From positions 3,198,501 through 3,262,500 of the forward strand of contig NZ_CP017940.1 in the NCBI RefSeq assembly GCF_002764115.1: a stretch of 64,000 nucleotides of DNA, given 5' to 3'. The notes under the pieces were generated by a model that did no database searches, was not told the origin of the DNA, and saw only the letters and a list, made by a program, of their open reading frames with translations. Both the position numbers and the translations under genes were made by a program. This DNA is from Phyllobacterium zundukense (lineage in GTDB: Bacteria; Pseudomonadota; Alphaproteobacteria; Rhizobiales; Rhizobiaceae). Positions 19,787 through 27,663 of the stretch are shown here, one piece after another; the first letter of the stretch is position 1, and every line of letters begins with the position of its first letter.

Positions 19787-20458
19787 CTATTCCTCGAGAA
19801 GCAAGGCGATGGCAGCGCGCAACTCGTCCAGCCCTGCGCCCTTTTCGGACGACGTGGCCAAAATCACCGGATAGGCGGCGGCGCGCTTCTTGATGGCCTG
19901 CGCCGTTTCTTCCATGAGGCGCGGCACGCCCGCGGCCTTGATCTTGTCGATCTTGGTCAGGACAATCTGATAGGATACGGCAGCACGATCCAGAAGATCC
20001 AGCACCTCGGCATCGTTCTTCTTCACGCCGTGGCGGGCATCGATGAGCAGGTACACGCGCTTGAGCGTCGTCCGGCCCCGCAGATAATCGAAAACAAGCC
20101 GTGTCCAGGCATCGACCTGTTCCTTCGGCGCTTCGGCAAAGCCGTATCCCGGCATGTCGACGACCGCGAGCGGGGGGAGATCTCCATTTTCGCCGGAATG
20201 ACCCTCCGGAACGAAATAGTTGAGTTCCTGCGTCCGCCCTGGAGTGTTGGATGTACGGGCCAAGCCCTTCTGACCGATGATGGCATTGATCAGCGAGGAT
20301 TTACCGACATTGGACCGGCCGGCGAAGGCTATTTCGAGCGGCCCTTCGGGTGGCAGGAACTTCATGGCGGGAACGCCGCGGATGAATACCCAGCCCTGCG
20401 CGAAGAGCAACCTGCCCGTCTCGATCAGCCTGTTTGTCGTTTCCTGCGCTTCGCTCAA
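19787..20458 (-). CDS. engB: Ribosome biogenesis GTPase EngB/YsxC
   Basis: A 223-residue TRAFAC GTPase needed for assembly of the large ribosomal subunit. G1 is [16 protein letters not shown]2 is [14 protein letters not shown]3 is [14 protein letters not shown]4 is [11 protein letters not shown] and G5 is [10 protein letters not shown] place the start at a TTG at 20458 (reading [13 protein letters not shown] after Met), with GGAAG upstream, because it gives family length. The frame is open to a TTG at 20506. A strong terminator separates it from yidC, so it probably has its own promoter or depends on read-through. Confidence 0.92.
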   Translation of the reverse strand: MSEAQETTNRLIETGRLLFAQGWVFIRGVPAMKFLPPEGPLEIAFAGRSNVGKSSLINAIIGQKGLARTSNTPGRTQELNYFVPEGHSGENGDLPPLAVVDMPGYGFAEAPKEQVDAWTRLVFDYLRGRTTLKRVYLLIDARHGVKKNDAEVLDLLDRAAVSYQIVLTKIDKIKAAGVPRLMEETAQAIKKRAAAYPVILATSSEKGAGLDELRAAIALLLEE

Positions 20459-20543
20459 TTTTTCTTCCGTCCGTTTCTCGGCATGTCGCGTACGACCTGC
20501 AATCAATGTTTATCGACACCTTGTCAACCGCCGTAAAACGAAA

Positions 20544-20568
20544 GCCCCCGGTCAGGCCGGGGGCTTTT
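20544..20568. terminator. Strong bidirectional terminator between yidC and engB
   Basis: An 8-bp perfect GC-rich stem (GCCCCCGG / CCGGGGGC) with loop TCAGG, flanked by AAA and TTTT, so it can work on both strands. On the minus strand it lies about 30 bp after the yidC stop and about 85 bp before the chosen engB start. Confidence 0.85.
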
Positions 20569-20597
20569 GTTACTCAATGGGCAACCGGGGAACCCGT

Positions 20598-22448
20598 TTA
20601 TTCAGCCGGCTTGGGCTTTTTCTTGAACATTCCCGCCAGGTTGTCCCACAACTCGACCTTCACGCCCTGGCGCTTCATGATGATGCCCTGCTGAGTGATC
20701 GACAGCGTGTTGTTCCACGCCCAGTAGATGACCAGACCGGCCGGGAAGCTCGACAGCATGAATGTGAAGATCAGCGGCATCCAGTTGAAGATCATCTGCT
20801 GCGTCGGATCTGGCGGTGTCGGGTTCATGCGCATCTGCAGGAACATCGTCACGCCCATGATCAACGGCCAGACACCGATCATCAGGTAGGCTGGAACGGC
20901 CCAGGGCAACAGACCGAAGAGGTTGAACACCGATGTCGGATCGGGTGCAGCCAGATCCTGAATCCAGCCAAAGAACGGCGCATGGCGCATTTCGATGGTA
21001 ACATAGAGAACCTTGTACAGCGCGAAGAAAACCGGGATCTGAATCAGGATCGGCCAGCAACCGGCGATCGGATTGATCTTCTCCGTCTTGTACAGCTCCA
21101 TCATCGCCTGCTGCTGCTTTACTTTGTCATCCGCATATTTCTCGCGGATTTCAGTCATCTTCGGCTGAACCAGCTTCATGCGGGCCATGGAAGCATAGGA
21201 CTTGTTGGCAAGCGGGAAGAAAACAGCCTTGAGGAGAACGGTCACGACCAGGATGGCCACGCCGAAATTGCCGATGGCCTTGTAGAGCCAGTCGATCAGG
21301 TAAAACATTGGCTTGGTGATGAAATAGAACCAGCCCCAGTCGATCAGCAATTCGAACTGACGAATGTTGCGTTCCTTTTCATAGGCATTGATCTTGCCGA
21401 CTTCCTTGGCTCCGGCAAAGATGAGGTTCTCGATCGTTGCCGACTGGCCCGGCTCGATGGTCGTCGGATCGGACAGGTAGTCGCTCTGGAAACGTGGACG
21501 GCCGTCTTCGAAATAGGACATGCGCGCCTGGAATGGCTTGGCGGTCGAAGGAATGAGCGTCGCCGCCCAGTATTTGTCGGTAATGCCAATCCAGCCGCCC
21601 GTTGTTGCCTTTGGCGGCGAGACTTCCTTTTCCTTCTCGATCGCGGCGAAGGTATATTCCTGAAGACCGTCATCGCCAACCACGCCGATCGGACCTTCAT
21701 GCAGGACATAGGTGCTCGCATGCAGAGGCTTCGAGAAGCGTGTGACGCGGCCGTATGAGGCAAGCGAAATAGGCGCAGCGGTCGCATTGGTCACCGCGTC
21801 CTTGACGGTGAACATGTAATTGTCATCGACGCTGAACGTGCGCTTGAAGATAAGGCCCTTCTCATTGGTGAAGGTCAGCGTAACAGGCGTAGACGGCGTC
21901 AATGTATTGTTGCCTTCGACGGTCCAGACTGTCGCCGGGCCGGGAACCGTGCCTGTCAGGTCATTGCCGGTGAAACCGATCTCGGCGAAATAGCCGTCGG
22001 CCAGCGGTGCCGGACTCAACAACTGGATATTCGGCGAATTGTCGTCGACCGTCTCGTGATATTCCTTCAGCTGCAAATCATCGAGGCGTGCGCCCGTCAG
22101 GCTGATGGAGCCGCGAAGGCTCGGCGTATCGATCTTGACGCGGCTCGACTGGCCAAGGGCAGCAGCGCGGGTCAGGCTGCCTGACTGGGCAGCGTCCTGC
22201 GACTGGCCGGGAATATTGGCGCCGGGCGTTGCCGGCGTCGACGCTGGCAGGTTCGTCGTTCCATCAGCAGTCGTTCCCGCAGGCGTGCTCGCCTGCCCGT
22301 CAACGCGCGTCTGTCCTTGCCGCGTGGCCTCGATCTGGGCCTGTTCGCGCTGCGCTTCGATCTTAGGGTTCATGTAGAACACCTGCCAAAGCGTCAGGAT
22401 CACAATGGACAAGGCAATGGTGATAAAGAAATTACGGTTCGTTTCCAT
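20598..22448 (-). CDS. yidC: Membrane protein insertase YidC
   Basis: A 616-residue YidC/Oxa1 insertase of the Gram-negative type: an N-terminal transmembrane segment (NFFITIALSIVILTLWQVFY), a large periplasmic beta-sandwich domain (to about residue 370), and the C-terminal five-helix insertase core. The core includes YKTEKINPIAGCWPILIQIP and FTFMLSSFPAGLVIYWAWNN. An alanine/threonine/proline-rich linker after the first helix is normal in alphaproteobacteria. It lies in the conserved rpmH-rnpA-yidC order, downstream of rnpA. Confidence 0.97.
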   Translation of the reverse strand: METNRNFFITIALSIVILTLWQVFYMNPKIEAQREQAQIEATRQGQTRVDGQASTPAGTTADGTTNLPASTPATPGANIPGQSQDAAQSGSLTRAAALGQSSRVKIDTPSLRGSISLTGARLDDLQLKEYHETVDDNSPNIQLLSPAPLADGYFAEIGFTGNDLTGTVPGPATVWTVEGNNTLTPSTPVTLTFTNEKGLIFKRTFSVDDNYMFTVKDAVTNATAAPISLASYGRVTRFSKPLHASTYVLHEGPIGVVGDDGLQEYTFAAIEKEKEVSPPKATTGGWIGITDKYWAATLIPSTAKPFQARMSYFEDGRPRFQSDYLSDPTTIEPGQSATIENLIFAGAKEVGKINAYEKERNIRQFELLIDWGWFYFITKPMFYLIDWLYKAIGNFGVAILVVTVLLKAVFFPLANKSYASMARMKLVQPKMTEIREKYADDKVKQQQAMMELYKTEKINPIAGCWPILIQIPVFFALYKVLYVTIEMRHAPFFGWIQDLAAPDPTSVFNLFGLLPWAVPAYLMIGVWPLIMGVTMFLQMRMNPTPPDPTQQMIFNWMPLIFTFMLSSFPAGLVIYWAWNNTLSITQQGIIMKRQGVKVELWDNLAGMFKKKPKPAE

Positions 22449-22481
22449 TGTCAGTCCTTGGGTCGGGTCGTGCCGCGCCGC

Positions 22482-22844
22482 TTAAGGCTTCGTCGAACGC
22501 CGAGTCTGTGTTTTCTTGGAAACCCGTTTCGAGAGTTCCCGGGTCAGGTCCGCAAACGGCGCATTGAGCGCGTCGCGGCGAGCAACGATCACATAGTCGG
22601 TTCCAGGCTGCATGTCATCTGCAACATTGACGCGTACAGCCTCTCGGAGGCGACGCTTGATGCGATTGCGGATAACAGCATTTCCGTTCTTTTTGGTGAC
22701 CGTGAAACCAACGCGCGGCGGACCATCCTGATCCTCCCGTTCCTTGATTTCCAGGAGGAAAAAAACACCGCGGCGCTTTTCTCCAGCCCGAACAGCCAAA
22801 AACTCCGCTCTCTTACGAAGGCGGAGTGGCTTTTGCTCATTCAT
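22482..22844 (-). CDS. rnpA: Ribonuclease P protein component
   Basis: A 120-residue RNase P protein subunit that helps the catalytic RNA cut the 5' leader from pre-tRNA. The signature [18 protein letters not shown] is the basic RNR motif. The N-terminal [20 protein letters not shown] is typical, and the tail is basic. The start is taken at the ATG at 22844 (MNEQKPLRL); the longer open frame to 22988 would overlap rpmH. It lies between rpmH and yidC as in most bacteria. Confidence 0.95.
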   Translation of the reverse strand: MNEQKPLRLRKRAEFLAVRAGEKRRGVFFLLEIKEREDQDGPPRVGFTVTKKNGNAVIRNRIKRRLREAVRVNVADDMQPGTDYVIVARRDALNAPFADLTRELSKRVSKKTQTRRSTKP

Positions 22845-22857
22845 TTTGTAGTGCCAA

Positions 22858-22875
22858 CCGCACGGACCCGTGCGG
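22858..22875. repeat. Hairpin in the rpmH-rnpA spacer
   Basis: A perfect 8-bp inverted repeat (CCGCACGG / CCGTGCGG) with two bases between arms occupies the 37-bp spacer between rpmH and rnpA. No T-run follows, so it may adjust rpmH-to-rnpA ratios by processing or stability rather than end transcription. Confidence 0.5.
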
Positions 22876-22881
22876 ACTGCC

Positions 22882-23016
22882 TTATGCCGACAACCGCTTG
22901 CGACCGCGAGCGCGACGCGCTGCAATAACCTTGCGGCCGCCTGCCGTTGCCATGCGGGCGCGGAACCCGTGACGACGTGCGCGGACAAGTTTGGATGGCT
23001 GATAAGTACGCTTCAT
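22882..23016 (-). CDS. rpmH: 50S ribosomal protein L34
   Basis: A 44-residue, strongly basic protein. It starts [18 protein letters not shown] and ends [16 protein letters not shown], the universal L34 pattern. ATG at 23014-23016, stop TAA at 22882-22884. It is the first gene of the rpmH-rnpA-yidC operon and has a good sigma-70 promoter about 115-150 bp upstream. Confidence 0.98.
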   Translation of the reverse strand: MKRTYQPSKLVRARRHGFRARMATAGGRKVIAARRARGRKRLSA

Positions 23017-23134
23017 TTGTTAAATACCGCGGTGTGCGGCCCTTCTTGTGGTCTGTTCTTTGACAGGAGCATATCAGGACCGCCATTAGCGCATAAGAAT
23101 ACGCCGCCGGGGCGGTCAACCCGGACGTGCGCGG

Positions 23135-23163
23135 CTTATAGAGGGCTGATGCCGATAAGTCAA
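23135..23163 (-). promoter_or_regulatory. Sigma-70 promoter of rpmH-rnpA-yidC
   Basis: Reading the minus strand, TTGACT (23163-23158) is followed after exactly 17 bp by TATAAG (23140-23135), a near-consensus housekeeping promoter. Transcription would start near 23128, leaving a leader of about 110 nt before rpmH. Confidence 0.75.
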
Positions 23164-23206
23164 TTGATTGACGTGATTCAAAAACAGGCAAAATTGGGCA
23201 ACTGAT

Positions 23207-23290
23207 TAGAGCCTTTCTTGCCACCTTCCGCGTCGACCGTCTCGCCATCCGAGAAACAGAATTGCTTCTATCCAGGCAAGAAAGGCTCTA
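23207..23290. repeat. 84-bp element with 16-bp perfect terminal inverted repeats
   Basis: TAGAGCCTTTCTTGCC at 23207-23222 is repeated exactly in inverse at 23275-23290, enclosing 52 bp. The ends read TA-GAGCC and GGCTC-TA, so a TA target duplication around 14-bp inverted repeats is possible. This would fit a miniature Tc1/IS630-like element, but a regulatory dyad is an alternative. It sits between the rpmH promoter and the histidine kinase gene. No second copy was noticed in this window. Confidence 0.55.
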
Positions 23291-23338
23291 TTGTGCCGGG
23301 AAAGCGTTTGACTTACATCAAATGCCTGTGGAGTACAA

Positions 23339-24856
23339 ATGACGGCAACTCAGCAAAAGCCAGAAAAGACCGACATGCAGCTGCATGCCGGCAGGCGTTT
23401 GCCGGTTCTGAAGCGTCTCTCCGGCAAGTTGCTGCGCCTCACGCTCCTGTTCGGCCTGTTGGCTGAAGTGATGATTTTCGTACCCACAATGGCCGACATG
23501 CGCATACGCTGGCTCTCGGACCGGCTTAACACCGTCGCAGCGGCCAGCGTCGTTCTTGCCGCGAGCGACGACAAGGACATCCCGCAATCTGTGCAGGATG
23601 ACGTGCTGCTCGCAACCGGCACGAAAGCGATCGCGCTGCGCGAGAAAGGCGCATCCCGTCTTCTGGCCGTTTCCGAAATGCCTTCGAAGGTCGACAAACA
23701 CATCGATATCACGGTGACCGATCCGGTCACCGTGATTCGTGATGCCTTCGATACCCTGATCAATGGCGGACACCGCGTCATCCGGGTCTATGGTCCGGTT
23801 GGCGATACCGGAAAAATCATTGAATTGCTGACATCCGATGCGCCCTTGCGCAATGCGATGCTGCGCTATGCCCGAAATGTCGCTTTGATCTCACTGTTCA
23901 TTTCGCTGATCACTGCGAGCCTCGTGTTTCTCGCCATCAGCCGCCTGCTCATCCGCCCCATCCAGCGCATGAGTGCCAACATGCTGGCTTTTGCGCAAGC
24001 GCCCGATGACCCGCAGAAGATCATCAAGCCGGAGCAGCGCGAGGATGAACTTGGCATTGCCCAGCGCGAGCTGGCCGATATGCAGCGCCAATTGCAGCGT
24101 ACACTTTCGGAACAGAAACACCTCGCCGATCTCGGCCTCGCGGTGTCCAAGATCAATCACGACATGCGCAATATTCTGGCATCCGCCCAGCTCATGTCCG
24201 ATCATCTCGCCAACACCAACGATCCGGCGATCCAGCGTTTCGTGCCGAAACTGGTGCGTACGATCGACCGCGCCATCAATTATTCGCAGACAGTTCTCGC
24301 CTATGGCGGCACACAGGAAGCGCCACCGCAGCGCCGCCGCGTGAAGCTGCGCACCGTTGTCAGCGACGTCGAGGAGATGCTCGATCTTGATGCCAAGATG
24401 GGGCTCGATACAAAATCCGGGATAGATTTCAAAAACCTTGTGCCGGAATCCTTCGAGATCGATGTCGATCCCGATCAGTTTTTCCGCATTATCTCCAATC
24501 TCTGCCGCAATTCGGTCCAGGCGATGAGCGGCGACTCGCGAAGCGACCCATCGGTCGTCAAGCGGTTGACAATTACAGCGGGACAGATCGGCACCACTTC
24601 AATTATCGGCGTCGAGGATACCGGGCCGGGTCTGCCACCGAAGGCGCGCGAGAATCTGTTCACAGCCTTCAAAGGCTCGGCCCGCTCTGGCGGCACGGGT
24701 CTCGGACTTGCCATTGTTCATGAACTTGTTCGCGCCCATGGGGGGACCATTGAATTGCGTGAGAACGAAGGAGCAGGAACCAGTTTTGAGATCCGCATCC
24801 CCGACCAGCCGGTTTCGCTGGCCGAATGGCGTTCACGCCGGGATTCGATGTCTTGA
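23339..24856 (+). CDS. Membrane-bound sensor histidine kinase (orphan)
   Basis: A 505-residue kinase. TM1 is about residues 30-50 and TM2 about 180-203, with a periplasmic sensor of about 130 residues between them. A HAMP-like linker follows (SRLLIRPIQRMSANMLAF), then a dimerisation helix with KINHDMRNILASAQLMSD as the likely phospho-acceptor His. The ATP-binding domain shows the N box IISNLCRNSVQAM, G1 GVEDTGPGLPPKA and G2 GGTGLGLAIVHEL. No response regulator is encoded next to it. The gene downstream is a phospholipase-D-type enzyme 17 bp away, perhaps co-transcribed. Confidence 0.92.
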   Translation: MTATQQKPEKTDMQLHAGRRLPVLKRLSGKLLRLTLLFGLLAEVMIFVPTMADMRIRWLSDRLNTVAAASVVLAASDDKDIPQSVQDDVLLATGTKAIALREKGASRLLAVSEMPSKVDKHIDITVTDPVTVIRDAFDTLINGGHRVIRVYGPVGDTGKIIELLTSDAPLRNAMLRYARNVALISLFISLITASLVFLAISRLLIRPIQRMSANMLAFAQAPDDPQKIIKPEQREDELGIAQRELADMQRQLQRTLSEQKHLADLGLAVSKINHDMRNILASAQLMSDHLANTNDPAIQRFVPKLVRTIDRAINYSQTVLAYGGTQEAPPQRRRVKLRTVVSDVEEMLDLDAKMGLDTKSGIDFKNLVPESFEIDVDPDQFFRIISNLCRNSVQAMSGDSRSDPSVVKRLTITAGQIGTTSIIGVEDTGPGLPPKARENLFTAFKGSARSGGTGLGLAIVHELVRAHGGTIELRENEGAGTSFEIRIPDQPVSLAEWRSRRDSMS

Positions 24857-24873
24857 TATGAAATTCTCCAGCA

Positions 24874-26334
24874 ATGGCTGATTACCTCCCTACCTATTGG
24901 CCGCAAATTTTCTTTGTGCTGTCGATCGTCCTCGGCGTGCCAGCAGCAGTTCACGCAACGATGACCAAGGAAGAGGTGCGCGCCGCCATCGGATGGGTCG
25001 GCGTGATCATCCTGTCGCCCGTGATCGGCGCGGTGATCTATGCAGTCGCTGGCATCAACCGCATCAGGCGCTCCTCGATCTCATCGCAACGCGCTTTCCT
25101 GCACGAGATCGGTCAGGACCACCTGATGCGTTTCGACGCGAGCGAGCAGCATGTCCTCGCGCATTTCGAGAAGCGCTTTGTCGCCATGAAGACACTTGGC
25201 GATCGGGTAAGCCGATGCCGGCTCACGACCGGCAATGAAATTGTCATGCTGCAAAGCGGCGATGGCGCTTATTGCGCGATGCTTGAGGCGATCGCTGCTG
25301 CAAAGCGCAGCATCCTCGTCGAGACCTACATCTTCGACCGCGACAAGATCGGGCTGCGTATAGCCGACGCGCTGATAGCGGCCGTCAGACGCGGCGTCCA
25401 GGTTCGGGTGCTCATCGATGCCGTAGGCGCCCGCTATTCGATTCCCAGCATTGTGGGCTACCTCGCCAAGGGCGGTGTCCCGGTGGATGTGTTCAATGGC
25501 AACATCATCATGGGCCTGCGTCTGCCCTATGCGAATCTCCGAACCCACCGCAAGATTCTGATCGTGGACGGTACAGTCGCCTTCACCGGCGGCATGAATA
25601 TCCGCGCCGGTTTTTCGGCAGAGATTGTGGGAGAAGACAATGCGCGCGACACGCATTTCCGCCTCACCGGTCCTATCGTCACGGATCTGTTCCACATTGC
25701 CTCGGAAGATTGGCGATTCACCACCAAGGAGGTCCTTTCGGGCGAGCGCTGGCTCATCGGCCCGCAGGAGAAGCACGCAGGCGAACCGGTTTTCATCCGC
25801 GCCATCCCGTCCGGGCCTGACAGGAGCCTTGAAGCCAATCACCGCATGCTGATGGGGGCTTTCTCCATCGCCCAGACTCGCATCCGCATCATGTCGCCCT
25901 ATTTCCTGCCGGACCGGGAGTTGATCAGCGCGATCGTTACGGCTGCACGCCGCGGGGTGGAGGTCGATATCGTTGTCCCTGCGATCAATAATCTAAAACT
26001 CGTCGATCGCGCCATGACCGCCCAGTTCGACCAGATACTCAAGGGCCACTGCCGTATCTGGCGTGCCAGCGGCAATTTCAATCATTCAAAATTGCTGGCG
26101 ATCGACGGCTTGTGGGCTTATGTCGGCTCGTCCAACCTCGATCCGCGTTCCCTGCGGCTGAATTTTGAGGTGGATCTCGAGGTCATGGATGCGCAATTCG
26201 CTTCCGAAGTGGAGGGCCTCGTCGAACAGGCGATGGCATCGGCCAAACCGGTTCTCTTGCAAAGCCTGCGCGCACGCTCGTTCTGGGTGCGCCTGCTCGA
26301 CCGGATTATCTGGCTAGGATCGCCCTATCTCTGA
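24874..26334 (+). CDS. Cardiolipin synthase-like phospholipase D family protein
   Basis: A 486-residue protein with two N-terminal transmembrane segments and two PLD catalytic HKD motifs: THRKILIVDGTVAFTGGMN and NHSKLLAIDGLWAYVGSSNL. This layout is that of bacterial ClsA-type cardiolipin synthases, which join two phosphatidylglycerol molecules in the inner membrane. It starts 17 bp after the histidine kinase. Its last 29 bp overlap the 3' end of the convergent EEP hydrolase gene. Paralogues with other phospholipid specificities exist, so the exact product is not certain. Confidence 0.88.
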   Translation: MADYLPTYWPQIFFVLSIVLGVPAAVHATMTKEEVRAAIGWVGVIILSPVIGAVIYAVAGINRIRRSSISSQRAFLHEIGQDHLMRFDASEQHVLAHFEKRFVAMKTLGDRVSRCRLTTGNEIVMLQSGDGAYCAMLEAIAAAKRSILVETYIFDRDKIGLRIADALIAAVRRGVQVRVLIDAVGARYSIPSIVGYLAKGGVPVDVFNGNIIMGLRLPYANLRTHRKILIVDGTVAFTGGMNIRAGFSAEIVGEDNARDTHFRLTGPIVTDLFHIASEDWRFTTKEVLSGERWLIGPQEKHAGEPVFIRAIPSGPDRSLEANHRMLMGAFSIAQTRIRIMSPYFLPDRELISAIVTAARRGVEVDIVVPAINNLKLVDRAMTAQFDQILKGHCRIWRASGNFNHSKLLAIDGLWAYVGSSNLDPRSLRLNFEVDLEVMDAQFASEVEGLVEQAMASAKPVLLQSLRARSFWVRLLDRIIWLGSPYL

Positions 26335-27166
26335 CGCCCGTCTCAGTCAAAGCCGACTTCAGGTTGACATGAGCCTTGATCGGCAAATGGTCGGAAGCCA
26401 CACGAGCCAAAGGCGTATCGTGAACCTCGATAGCCGTGACAAGGCTGTGCGGATGGCCGAGAACGCGGTCAAGCGCCAATACGGGAAAACGTGACGGGAA
26501 GCTCGGCACAGCATTCTTCGCCGGATCGAAAACCGGATGCAAAAAGTGCAGCGAAGAGCCTTTGCCCACACGCCACTCGTTCAAATCACCCAGCAGCAAG
26601 GTCGGGCGCGACGGGTCGGCATGGACAGCTCTCAAGATAGCTTCCGACTGCTGTTGCCGGGAATGCCGGAGCAATCCGAGATGGGCAGCAATGATACGCA
26701 GAGGCCCGGCGTCAAGGTCAATGTCGACCACCAGGGCGCCGCGCGGTTCAAGACCCGGGAGCCCGAGCTGCTGCACACGGCGAACGACACCCTCGCGAAA
26801 CAGCAACAGATTGCCATGCCAGCCATGGCCTTTCGGATAAAGCGATGTCACTGGAACGGGAACAAGACTGTTTTCACGATGCAGGCGGGCGAGATCAAGA
26901 AGTCCCGATCTTTCGCCAAAACGCTTGTCGGCTTCCTGGATCGCAATGACGTCCGCGCCAATCTCGCCAATGACATGGGCGATACGGTCGGGGTCGAACT
27001 TCTTGTCGATGCCTACGCATTTGTGAACGTTGTAGGACGCGATCAGCAAATCATCGCGCACGATTCGGGTAACGCCAGTCGGGCGTTTGTTGCGGTTCCT
27101 GACCGCGGCGAGAATGCTGGCGGAGACGCTCGGTCTGGTGTGCCGCATCGGCTTCTTGCTGTCCAT
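26306..27166 (-). CDS. Endonuclease/exonuclease/phosphatase family protein
   Basis: A 286-residue EEP-fold hydrolase. Catalytic signatures are LLIASYNVHKCVG (Asn), VIAIQEADKRFG (metal Glu), LLLGDLNEWRVG (Asp-Asn pair) and VASDHLPIKAHV (Asp-His). The substrate could be DNA, a phospholipid or a phosphoester; it is often found beside cardiolipin synthase genes, as here, which hints at a lipid link. The ATG at 27166 has AGGAA close upstream. The gene overlaps the convergent cls-like gene by 29 bp at the 3' ends. Confidence 0.82.
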   Translation of the reverse strand: MDSKKPMRHTRPSVSASILAAVRNRNKRPTGVTRIVRDDLLIASYNVHKCVGIDKKFDPDRIAHVIGEIGADVIAIQEADKRFGERSGLLDLARLHRENSLVPVPVTSLYPKGHGWHGNLLLFREGVVRRVQQLGLPGLEPRGALVVDIDLDAGPLRIIAAHLGLLRHSRQQQSEAILRAVHADPSRPTLLLGDLNEWRVGKGSSLHFLHPVFDPAKNAVPSFPSRFPVLALDRVLGHPHSLVTAIEVHDTPLARVASDHLPIKAHVNLKSALTETGVRDRAILAR

Positions 27167-27331
27167 TTCCTAGAGATATGCCGGGAGCCGTAGAATGGCA
27201 AGCGATTGCGAAGGTCGGGTTAACGCGGCGGCAGCGCATCAGGTTAGCCTATTGTCGGGCTAGCGCGCATCCCTCAAGAGTCATAGTTTTATTTGAACGG
27301 TCAATCTATTAACGGCCTGAGAACTGTAACC

Positions 27332-27562
27332 ATGTCGGTCATTCACAATGAGCGCACCAAGTTGCTTGCAAATTCAATCGACCGAGCCTCGACCTCTTGC
27401 GTGACAGTTGGGGTTCTAGCTCCTAGTGCCGCCGCCATTTACACCGCGCCGGGGACCTTTGTCTCATCCTCGATTTTTTTGATTGGGACTGGGATTTGGC
27501 TTTTCGCGGCAATAGCACTACATTTGGCGGCACGAAGAACCTTAAGCGGATTAAAGCAATGA
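27332..27562 (+). CDS. Small two-helix membrane protein, unknown function
   Basis: A 76-residue protein starting MSVIHNERTKLLANSIDRAS, with two hydrophobic segments (VGVLAPSAAAIYTA and SSIFLIGTGIWLFAAIALHL) and a basic tail. I have seen similar proteins in rhizobial genomes without a known role. The ATG at 27332 is used; a TTG 13 codons upstream is possible. Its stop overlaps the start of a second tiny membrane protein gene (ATGA), so the two probably work together. Confidence 0.6.
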   Translation: MSVIHNERTKLLANSIDRASTSCVTVGVLAPSAAAIYTAPGTFVSSSIFLIGTGIWLFAAIALHLAARRTLSGLKQ

Positions 27563-27660
27563 ACGGCATTCAGCTATTCGCTTTTGTTATCCTCCCGCTT
27601 GCACTCGCTGCAGGTGGATGGCTGATTGTGCTGTTAAACGAACGCCACAACCGGCGATAA
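27559..27660 (+). CDS. 33-residue single-helix membrane protein
   Basis: A short frame overlaps the previous stop by 4 bp (ATGA) and ends TAA at 27660. The product starts MNGIQLFAFVILPLALAAGG, has one transmembrane helix, and ends in a basic charged tail (NERHNRR). Coupled start, hydrophobic profile and positive-inside tail argue it is real, but no function is known. Confidence 0.5.
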   Translation: MNGIQLFAFVILPLALAAGGWLIVLLNERHNRR

Positions 27661-27663
27661 GTC

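Noticed and set aside
20277..21758. 493-codon plus-strand ORF antisense to yidC
   Set aside because: Shadow of yidC; composition is charged and repetitive without a recognisable domain.
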